From an uncultured bacterium (GTDB lineage: Bacteria; Actinomycetota; Coriobacteriia; Coriobacteriales; Eggerthellaceae): DNA of 5,422 nucleotides. This document shows, one piece after another, positions 1-4,786 of the stretch (position 1 is its first letter; the number at the start of each line of letters is the position of its first letter). The stretch is taken from NCBI GenBank assembly GCA_947649215.1, contig CANSQW010000105.1, forward strand, positions 1-5,422. Direction: 5' to 3'. Made by a program: the position numbers and the translations under genes. Under the pieces are notes generated by a model. It ran no database searches, was not told where the DNA came from, and saw nothing but the letters and a program-made list of their open reading frames with translations.

Positions 1-1252
1 CGCCGCCGTTGCGGATCTCCACGGTGACGGCCGTGCGGTCGAGGGCGGCCACGTCCGCGTTGGGAGCCTGCGGCGAGCCGCCGGCGCGCACCGCGTCCAT
101 CATCGCCTTCCACTCCGCGTCGTTGACGGCGTAGCGAGCCCGTCCGTCCTCGTCCACCACGCGCCCCGGCACGAGGCCGGCGTACACGGTGGCGGTGTCC
201 AGCGGGCGCAGGGCGTCGCCGAGCGCCATGATCTGCGACGAGCTCCAGTCGGTCTCCACCCACTCGGCCATGTCGGCCAGGCGCGCGGCGAACCCGATGC
301 CCTCCGAGGACAGCGCCGCGTTGGCCAGGCTCACCGAGAACGCCACCTGGTTGGCCGCCTGGCGCTCCACGCCGGTGGCGTAGTTGGAGGCGCGCAGGAA
401 GGCGAGCGACTCCTGGGCGTTCAGGGTGCGCGTGCCCGCCTCGATGAGCAGCGTGGACGCCCGCGGATCGTCCACCTCCTCCGCCACGTCCACCTCCACG
501 CCGCCCACGACGTCCACCAGATGCGCGATGCCCGCGGCGTTCGTGCGGCCGAAGTGCGCGATGTCCACGTCGGCCAGGGCCCCCACGGCGCGCACGAGCT
601 CGGCGTCGCCGCCGACGGCCGGCGCCTCGTAGAGCGGATGCGTCTCGTTGTCCGACAGGCGCACCTCGATGCTGCCGGGGATGCTCAGGAACGTGAGCAC
701 GCGGTTGGCCGGATCCAGGCGCACGAGCAGGTACGCCTCGGTCTCCGGGCCGCCCGCCGCGGTGGCCGTGCCCAGCTCGGCGGCGGCCAGCAGGTAGGAC
801 GGCTCGCCGTCGGCGGCCGCCACGAGCGCCTCGGAGGCGTTGGAGTGGTCGAGCGAGAGCCGCGAGTCCGACGACGCGAAGTACGTGAACACGCCCGCGC
901 CCACGGCCACCACGGCCACGAGAACCACGGTGGCCACGGCGAAGGCGATGCGCCGCACGCGCTTCTTGTGCTGCACCTCCTGCACGTAGCCGCGCCGGCC
1001 CGTGCGCCGCGAGTAGGCCTCGTCGCTCTCGCGCGTGCTCGTGGCGGGGGCCACCTGGTCGACGTAGCCGCGCACGGCGCGCTGGCGCTTGCGCGCGTTG
1101 GAGAACTCGACGGCCTCGGCGTTGGGGCGCCGCCCGCCGGCACGGGCCGGGCGGCCGTCGCGCGCCACGTGCGTGCCGATGGTCGACGAGCGCATCGAGC
1201 GCGACATCCGCTTGGAATGAGAGGGCGAGAACCCCTTCCGCTTCCGGAACAT
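1..1252 (-). CDS. Divergent LytR-CpsA-Psr (LCP)-family-like membrane protein, 3' end outside window
   Basis: LCP proteins are membrane-anchored and transfer lipid-linked polymers such as teichoic acids or arabinogalactan to peptidoglycan. Of this gene, 417 codons are visible without a stop. Residues 1-101 form a basic cytoplasmic segment with about 28 Lys/Arg. Residues 102-125 are a single membrane span (IAFAVATVV...VFTYF). The outer part keeps the LCP frame: LLVRLDPANRVLTFLSIPGSIEV (175-197), then AHFGRTNAAGIAHLVDVVGGVEVDV (232-255) and LNAQESLAFLRASN (277-290) followed by ERQAANQ (296-302). However, the usual SIPRD is SIPGS, the usual Asp-containing LLLGxD is LLAAAE (154-159), RSDT is PETE (169-172), and the Arg-rich RxRxxxxDxxR block is largely lost. 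Near the edge VTVEIRNGG (409-417) looks like the start of a LytR C-terminal domain. The start ATG at 1252 lacks a clear Shine-Dalgarno, but the murA stop lies in the same frame just upstream and forbids an earlier start. Catalytic activity is doubtful. Confidence 0.75.
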   Translation of the reverse strand, partial: MFRKRKGFSPSHSKRMSRSMRSSTIGTHVARDGRPARAGGRRPNAEAVEFSNARKRQRAVRGYVDQVAPATSTRESDEAYSRRTGRRGYVQEVQHKKRVRRIAFAVATVVLVAVVAVGAGVFTYFASSDSRLSLDHSNASEALVAAADGEPSYLLAAAELGTATAAGGPETEAYLLVRLDPANRVLTFLSIPGSIEVRLSDNETHPLYEAPAVGGDAELVRAVGALADVDIAHFGRTNAAGIAHLVDVVGGVEVDVAEEVDDPRASTLLIEAGTRTLNAQESLAFLRASNYATGVERQAANQVAFSVSLANAALSSEGIGFAARLADMAEWVETDWSSSQIMALGDALRPLDTATVYAGLVPGRVVDEDGRARYAVNDAEWKAMMDAVRAGGSPQAPNADVAALDRTAVTVEIRNGG

Positions 1253-1264
1253 CGGCCGGGCCGC

Positions 1265-2542
1265 CTACTCGGCGCCCACGGCCACGCGGCGCACGTCAGC
1301 GCCGAGGGAGGCCAGCTTGCCCACGTAATCCTCGTAGCCGCGGTCGATGTGCTCGATGTGGTGGACCGCCGTCTCGCCCTCGGCCACGATGCCGGCGAGC
1401 ACGAGCGCGCCGCCAGCCCGCAGGTCGGTGGAGGACACCGGCGCGCCCTGGAGCCGGTCGACGCCGCGCACGATGGCGTGATGGTCCTCCATCTGGATGT
1501 CGGCGCCCATGCGCATGAGCTCGGCGGCGAACATGAAGCGGTTCTCGAAGACGTTCTCGGTAATGACCGAGATGCCGTCGGCCCGCGAGGCCAGCAGCAT
1601 GAACTGAGCCTGGAGATCCGTGGGGAAGCCGGGATGCGGCAGGGTCTGGATGTCGGTGGGGGCAAGCGGGTCCACGCGACTCACGCGCACCCAGTCCTCG
1701 CCGGTGGCCACCTCGCAGCCCATGGCGCGCAGCTTCATGATGGCCATGCGCAGGAAGGCCGGGTCGATGCCGTGGACGGTCACCGGCCCGCCGGTGAGCG
1801 CGCCGCCGGCCAGGAACGTGCCGGCCTCGATGCGGTCGCCCACGGTGGTGTGCTCGCAGGGATGCAGCGAGTCGAGCGGCACGCCCTCCACCTCGATGAT
1901 GGAGGTGCCCGCCCCGCTCACCTTCGCGCCCATGGAGCAGAGCATCGCGGCAAGGTCCTCGATCTCCGGCTCGCGCGCGGCGTTCTCGATGACGGTGACG
2001 CCCTCGGCCACCACGGCAGCCATCAGCAGGTTCTCGGTGGCGCCGACGCTCGGGAACTCGAGGGTCACGGCCGCTCCGCGCAGCCCGTGGGGCGTGCGCG
2101 CCTCAAGCACGCCGTGGGCCACGTCGAACTCCACGCCGAGCGCCTCGAGGCCCACCAGGTGCATGTCGATCTTGCGGGCGCCGATCTGGCAGCCGCCCGG
2201 CATGGCCACGTGCGCCTCGCCGAAGCGGCCGATGAGCGGGCCGAGCACCGAGATGCTCGCGCGCATCTTCGACACGAGCTCGTAGGGGGTCTCGCAGCTG
2301 TCCACCGACGCCATGTCGATGGTCAGCTCATGGCCCTGGCGGCGCACCGTGGCGCCCAGCCGCTCCAGCACCTCCGCCATGATCTCGATGTCCGAGATGA
2401 GCGGCACGTTGCGAATGACCGAGGCCCCGCGCCCCAGAAGCGACGCAGCCATCAGCTTGAGGGCGGAGTTCTTCGCGCCCGAGACGGCCACGTCGCCGGT
2501 GAGGACGCCGTTGCCGCGGACGATGATGATTTCTTCAGCCAT
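1265..2542 (-). CDS. murA: UDP-N-acetylglucosamine 1-carboxyvinyltransferase (MurA)
   Basis: MurA transfers enolpyruvate from phosphoenolpyruvate to UDP-GlcNAc in the cytoplasm, the first committed step of peptidoglycan synthesis. The 425-residue product has the full set of family features. GAKNSALK (22-29) supplies the substrate-binding Lys24 and Asn25. MPGGCQIGAR (114-123) supplies the catalytic-loop Cys118, the residue fosfomycin alkylates in Cys-type enzymes, and Arg123. HPGFPTDLQAQF (303-314) supplies the general-base Asp309. ENVFENRFMF (329-338), DLRAGGALVLAG (373-384) and DRGYEDYVGKL (400-410, with Arg401) complete the second half. The length fits the family (419 in E. coli). The ATG is preceded by AAAGGA (2554-2549) with a 6-nt gap. 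A terminator-like hairpin separates it from tsf, and the LCP-like gene follows after 12 bp, so the two probably share a transcript. With Cys118 present the enzyme is of the fosfomycin-sensitive type. Confidence 0.98.
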   Translation of the reverse strand: MAEEIIIVRGNGVLTGDVAVSGAKNSALKLMAASLLGRGASVIRNVPLISDIEIMAEVLERLGATVRRQGHELTIDMASVDSCETPYELVSKMRASISVLGPLIGRFGEAHVAMPGGCQIGARKIDMHLVGLEALGVEFDVAHGVLEARTPHGLRGAAVTLEFPSVGATENLLMAAVVAEGVTVIENAAREPEIEDLAAMLCSMGAKVSGAGTSIIEVEGVPLDSLHPCEHTTVGDRIEAGTFLAGGALTGGPVTVHGIDPAFLRMAIMKLRAMGCEVATGEDWVRVSRVDPLAPTDIQTLPHPGFPTDLQAQFMLLASRADGISVITENVFENRFMFAAELMRMGADIQMEDHHAIVRGVDRLQGAPVSSTDLRAGGALVLAGIVAEGETAVHHIEHIDRGYEDYVGKLASLGADVRRVAVGAE

Positions 2543-2562
2543 GCCAGGTCCTTTATAGTAGA

Positions 2563-2585
2563 AGGCCCCCGTGAGCCGGGGGCCT
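2563..2585 (-). terminator. Strong hairpin after tsf, terminator-like but with poor T-tract
   Basis: On the minus strand AGGCCCCCG (2585-2577), loop GCTCA and CGGGGGCCT (2571-2563) form a perfect nine-pair stem. It is followed by TCTACTAT rather than a run of T. It sits between the tsf stop and the murA ribosome binding site, so it probably ends most rpsB-tsf transcripts. The weak T-tract suggests incomplete termination and some read-through into murA. Confidence 0.6.
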
Positions 2586-2612
2586 GACTGCCAGTCGGGT
2601 GAGGCGAAAGGA

Positions 2613-3479
2613 CTACTCGCCCTCGCCCAGGGCGAAGCGCACGAAGCCGGTGACGGTGATCGTACCGCCCAGCTCCTTGCCGCACTGCTCGACGTACTGG
2701 GCCACGGTGAGATCCGGGTTCTTCACGAAGGCCTGCTCGGTGAGGCAGTTCTCCTTGTAGAACTTCTCCATGCGGCCCTCGGCCATCTTCTCCTGGATGT
2801 TCTCGGGCTTGCCGGACTCAGCGGCCTGGGCCTTGTAGATCTCCTTCTCGTGGGCCACCACGTCGGCGGGCACGTCGGCGCGGGTGGCGGAGACCGGGTT
2901 CACGGCCGCCACCTGCATGGCCACGTCACGGCCGCACTTCTGGAACTCCTCGGCGGTGGCGTCGACGCCCTCCAGGGCGAAGGTCACCAGCACGCCGATC
3001 TTGCCGCCGCCGTGGATGTAGGCGGACACGCCGTCGGCCTCGACCACGGAGAAGCGGGCCAGGCTCGTGTTCTCGCCCATCACGTGGATGCAGTCGGTGA
3101 GGATGGCGGACACGGCCTCGCCGTCCACCTCGGCGGCCTGCAGGGCGTCCAGGTCGGCCGGCTTGGCGTCGAGGGCGGCGCGGGTGATCTTCTCGGCGTA
3201 GGCCTTGAACTTGTCGTTGATGGCCACGAAGTCGGTCTCGCAGTTGAGCTCGATCATGGCGCCGGAGGTGCAGTCGGCGGAGAGCACGGTCATGACGGTG
3301 CCCTCGTTGGTGGCACGGCCGGCCTTCTTGGCCACGGCGGCCAGGCCGCGGGTGCGCAGCACGTCGACGGCCTTCTCCAGGTCGCCCTCGACCTCGGCGA
3401 GCGCCTTCTTGCACTCCATCATGCCGGCGCCGGTCATCTCGCGCAGCTCCTTGACCATGGAAGCGGTGATGTTAGCCAC
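2613..3479 (-). CDS. tsf: Translation elongation factor Ts
   Basis: EF-Ts is the cytoplasmic guanine nucleotide exchange factor that releases GDP from EF-Tu. The 288-residue product is full length (283 in E. coli). The N-terminal UBA-like domain carries TGAGMMECKKAL (16-27), which contacts EF-Tu. The core signature NCETDFVA (79-86) contains the Thr-Asp-Phe-Val-Ala segment whose Asp and Phe act at the Mg/GDP site of EF-Tu. The C-terminal part has EGRMEKFYKE and CLTEQAFVKNPDLTV, and the protein ends in VTGFVRFALGEGE, as is typical of the family. It starts with GTG (MANITASMVKEL after initiation) behind a strong ribosome binding site. It is most likely co-transcribed with rpsB, and a hairpin follows 27 bp after the stop. 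Nothing is broken or unusual in the coding sequence. Confidence 0.98.
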   Translation of the reverse strand: MANITASMVKELREMTGAGMMECKKALAEVEGDLEKAVDVLRTRGLAAVAKKAGRATNEGTVMTVLSADCTSGAMIELNCETDFVAINDKFKAYAEKITRAALDAKPADLDALQAAEVDGEAVSAILTDCIHVMGENTSLARFSVVEADGVSAYIHGGGKIGVLVTFALEGVDATAEEFQKCGRDVAMQVAAVNPVSATRADVPADVVAHEKEIYKAQAAESGKPENIQEKMAEGRMEKFYKENCLTEQAFVKNPDLTVAQYVEQCGKELGGTITVTGFVRFALGEGE

Positions 3480-3492
3480 AGGTGGCTCCTTT
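3480..3492 (-). promoter_or_regulatory. Strong ribosome binding site that fixes the GTG start of tsf
   Basis: AAAGGAG (3492-3486) lies 6 nt before the GTG at 3479-3477. It is the best Shine-Dalgarno match in the window and supports GTG as the start codon, since no ATG lies closer to the conserved ANITASMVKEL N-terminus. Confidence 0.8.
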
Positions 3493-3510
3493 CTGCGTAA
3501 GGATTACGGG

Positions 3511-3535
3511 CGGGACGCCGCGATGGGGCGCCCCG
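3511..3535 (-). other. GC-rich hairpin in the rpsB-tsf gap
   Basis: On the minus strand CGGGGCGCC (3535-3527) pairs with GGCGTCCCG (3519-3511), nine pairs including one G-U, around a 7-nt loop. It starts 12 nt after the rpsB stop codon. No T-run follows, so it is not a typical intrinsic terminator. It may act as an attenuator, an mRNA processing or stability site, or a spacer that separates S2 and EF-Ts expression levels. Confidence 0.45.
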
Positions 3536-3547
3536 GAAACAGGCGGG

Positions 3548-4396
3548 TTACTCGGCGAAGGTCTCGGAGGCCTCGACGTCCTTCGGGCCCTCCTCGACAG
3601 CGGCCACGGCGGCCTCGGTCGCCGCGTCGGCGGCAGCGTCGGCAGCGGTCTCGACCGGGGCGGTCTCCACCTCGGCGACGACGGCGCCGTCGGCCATCTC
3701 GGCCACGGTCACCTCGGCGCCGGAGCCGGCGATGACGGCGTCGGCGATGAAGTCGGCCAGCAGGCGAACCGAGCGGATGGCGTCGTCGTTGGCCGGGATG
3801 CCGTAGTCGACGTCATCGGGATCGCAGTTGGTATCGAGGGTGCCCACCACCGGCACGTTCAGGCGCTGGGCCTCGTGGATGGCGATCTCCTCGCGGTTGG
3901 TGTCGATGATGAAGATGGCGTCGGGGACGCGCTTCATGTTGCGGATGCCGTTGAGGTTGGCCTGGAGCTTGGAGAGCTCCTTGCGCAGCAGGATCTGCTC
4001 CTTCTTCGGCAGCAGCGCCATGCGGCCGTCAGCCTCCATGGCCTCCAGCTCCTCCATGCGGTTCACGCGGGTGCGGATGGTCACGAAGTTGGTGAGCATG
4101 CCGCCCAGCCAGCGGTTGTTCACGTAGGGCATACCGCAGCGGTTGGCGGCGTCGGCCACGGCCTCCTGGGCCTGCTTCTTGGTGCCGACGAACAGGATGG
4201 TGCCGCCCTTGCGAGCCAGGTCGGACACGAAGCTGTAGGCCTTGTCCAGGCCGAGGAGCGTCTGCTTGAGGTCGATGATGTAGATGTCGCCGCGGCTGCC
4301 GAAGATGTAGGGCTTCATCTTCGGGTTCCAGCGACGGGTCTGGTGACCGAAGTGGCTGCCCGCGTCGAGCAGCGTGGTAATGCTGACTTTCGCCAT
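3548..4396 (-). CDS. rpsB: 30S ribosomal protein S2
   Basis: S2 binds late to the 30S subunit, on the solvent side between head and body, and helps recruit S1 where S1 is present. The 282-residue product has the family signatures [21 protein letters not shown] (13-33, nearly invariant), [13 protein letters not shown] (68-80), [12 protein letters not shown] (93-104), and [19 protein letters not shown] (158-176) followed by [13 protein letters not shown] (182-194). The core is complete. After about residue 227 comes a tail of roughly 55 residues rich in Ala, Glu, Asp and Val, with about 15 acidic residues and a single Lys. The E. coli protein is 241 residues and lacks such a tail; longer acidic tails are common in actinobacterial S2. 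The gene has its own promoter and structured leader, and is followed after 68 bp by tsf, its usual partner. Confidence 0.98.
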   Translation of the reverse strand: MAKVSITTLLDAGSHFGHQTRRWNPKMKPYIFGSRGDIYIIDLKQTLLGLDKAYSFVSDLARKGGTILFVGTKKQAQEAVADAANRCGMPYVNNRWLGGMLTNFVTIRTRVNRMEELEAMEADGRMALLPKKEQILLRKELSKLQANLNGIRNMKRVPDAIFIIDTNREEIAIHEAQRLNVPVVGTLDTNCDPDDVDYGIPANDDAIRSVRLLADFIADAVIAGSGAEVTVAEMADGAVVAEVETAPVETAADAAADAATEAAVAAVEEGPKDVEASETFAE

Positions 4397-4421
4397 GTCT
4401 TTCTCCATTCGTTAGTCCTCT
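4397..4421 (-). promoter_or_regulatory. Two overlapping ribosome binding sites and the choice of rpsB start
   Basis: GGAG (4406-4403) lies 6 nt before the ATG at 4396, and AGAGGA (4421-4416) lies 7 nt before another in-frame ATG at 4408. The upstream ATG itself overlaps the GGAG. Starting at 4396 gives [10 protein letters not shown], which lines up with the usual S2 N-terminus (MATVSMRDML in E. coli). Starting at 4408 would add MEKD. I chose 4396 on family alignment; initiation at 4408 remains possible. Confidence 0.6.
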
Positions 4422-4434
4422 GCCCGCGGTCATC

Positions 4435-4477
4435 CCCGAGAACCGCAGCCTTTTCCGGTGGCCACTGGCGGTTCGGG
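4435..4477 (-). promoter_or_regulatory. Leader hairpin of rpsB, candidate S2 autoregulatory structure
   Basis: In the predicted rpsB leader, GAACCGC (4474-4468) pairs perfectly with GCGGTTC (4446-4440). The stem is extended by CCC (4477-4475) with GGG (4437-4435) across a two-base bulge. The 21-nt loop has a GCC/GGC pair and an A-rich GGAAAAGG stretch. It lies about 40 nt before the start codon. Ribosomal protein S2 represses its own mRNA through the leader in Escherichia coli, so feedback control here is a reasonable inference. I cannot match this fold to a named RNA family by eye. Confidence 0.45.
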
Positions 4478-4524
4478 TCGCACGAGCATGCGTGATAGGT
4501 GCGCCGTGAGAACACAGCCTGCCT

Positions 4525-4553
4525 AAAATAGCAGGATGAGCTCGATGTTGCAA
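4525..4553 (-). promoter_or_regulatory. Sigma-70-type promoter for rpsB-tsf
   Basis: On the minus strand a -35 box TTGCAA (4553-4548) and a -10 box TATTTT (4530-4525) are separated by exactly 17 bp. This is one of the few AT-rich patches in the GC-rich intergenic stretch. Transcription would start near 4518, giving a leader of about 120 nt before the rpsB start codon. The -10 box sits in the loop of a short inverted repeat, CCTGC/GCAGG (4535-4531 with 4522-4518), which might be an operator half-site pair or chance. Position and spacing make this the most credible promoter in the window. Confidence 0.65.
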
Positions 4554-4555
4554 GG

Positions 4556-4575
4556 AAAACCGCCTTCACGCGGCC
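4556..4575 (-). terminator. Weak terminator-like hairpin between nadK and the rpsB promoter
   Basis: Read on the minus strand, CCGC (4573-4570), loop GTGAAG and GCGG (4563-4560) form a stem followed by TTTT (4559-4556). Two G-U pairs could extend the base. It lies directly before the -35 box of the rpsB promoter, where a terminator for nadK transcripts would be expected. The stem is only four strong pairs and the T-run is short, so confidence is low. Confidence 0.3.
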
Positions 4576-4604
4576 AAAACGCACAATCCCGCCACGGCCG
4601 GCGC

Positions 4605-4623
4605 AGGCGTTGGACGCTTTTTT
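4605..4623 (+). terminator. Small hairpin followed by six T on the plus strand, possible terminator
   Basis: On the plus strand GCGT (4607-4610), loop TGG and ACGC (4614-4617) form a compact stem followed by TTTTTT (4618-4623). The stem can be lengthened by one G-U and one A-U pair at 4605-4606. The shape is that of an intrinsic terminator for transcription running antisense to rpsB and nadK. No plus-strand gene is present to be ended, so it may block antisense transcription or be chance. The last T overlaps the first base of the inverted-repeat element. Confidence 0.3.
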
Positions 4624-4774
4624 GGCCATTTGCTTCGAAATTCCGACCCCCAGACGGCCCCGTGCAGCCTTCTTCGCCGCAAAAGGCCAGGTCGCGGTTA
4701 CGCCCGGCGAGCCTCCCCGGCCCATGAGGGCCCGATTCCGCCCTTTCGCCTCGGAATTTCGAAGCAAATGGCCA
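4623..4774. repeat. Perfect 24-bp inverted repeat flanking a 104-bp core (MITE-like or extragenic palindromic element)
   Basis: The arms at 4623-4646 and 4751-4774 are exact reverse complements over 24 bp, starting TGGCCATTTG and ending AAATTCCGA when read inward from the left. The match stops abruptly at both ends of each arm. Each arm carries a TTCGAA palindrome and is much more AT-rich than the surrounding DNA. The core (4647-4750) is GC-rich and holds a smaller hairpin, GGCCC-ATGA-GGGCC (4719-4732), plus a GCCTT/AAGGC pair (4667-4671 with 4683-4687). T-runs in the same orientation flank both outer ends (4618-4622 and 4775-4778). They could be a short TTTT target duplication but are low-complexity. 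The element starts 12 bp after the NAD kinase stop codon, so as RNA it would form a long stem in the 3' untranslated region. No protein is encoded. Whether it is dispersed in the genome cannot be told from one copy. Confidence 0.85.
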
Positions 4775-4786
4775 TTTTCTCGCCTA

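Noticed and set aside
2552..2557. TATAAA just upstream of murA as a -10 promoter box
   Set aside because: It overlaps the murA Shine-Dalgarno (AAAGGA), no -35 box lies 16-18 bp upstream because the GC-rich hairpin is there, and transcription from it would start downstream of the Shine-Dalgarno, almost at the start codon.
521..2587. A 688-codon open frame on the plus strand running across the LCP-like gene and murA
   Set aside because: It is antisense to two genes with clear family motifs, is made of low-complexity His/Ala/Gly/Arg-rich sequence, and is the expected by-product of strong GC bias at third codon positions.
2571..3500. Long plus-strand frame opposite tsf, and a similar one at 3482-4495 opposite rpsB
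   Set aside because: Both mirror highly conserved genes on the other strand and show only Gly/His/Leu/Val-rich shadow composition with no recognisable domain.
3525..3534. The self-complementary GGGGCGCCCC as a protein-binding palindrome
   Set aside because: In a GC-rich genome this is weak evidence, and most of it is better explained as one arm of the larger hairpin at 3511-3535.
4315..4767. Minus-strand frame starting in the inverted-repeat region and running into rpsB in another frame
   Set aside because: It spans the rpsB promoter and leader and the rpsB N-terminal codons out of frame, and its composition is Arg/Ala/Gly-rich with no family resemblance.
4397..4786. A tRNA or other classical RNA gene in the long intergenic stretch
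   Set aside because: I found no cloverleaf arms or TTCGA-type T-loop in a suitable context; the TTCGAA sequences belong to the inverted-repeat arms and are not flanked by a T-arm stem of the right size.
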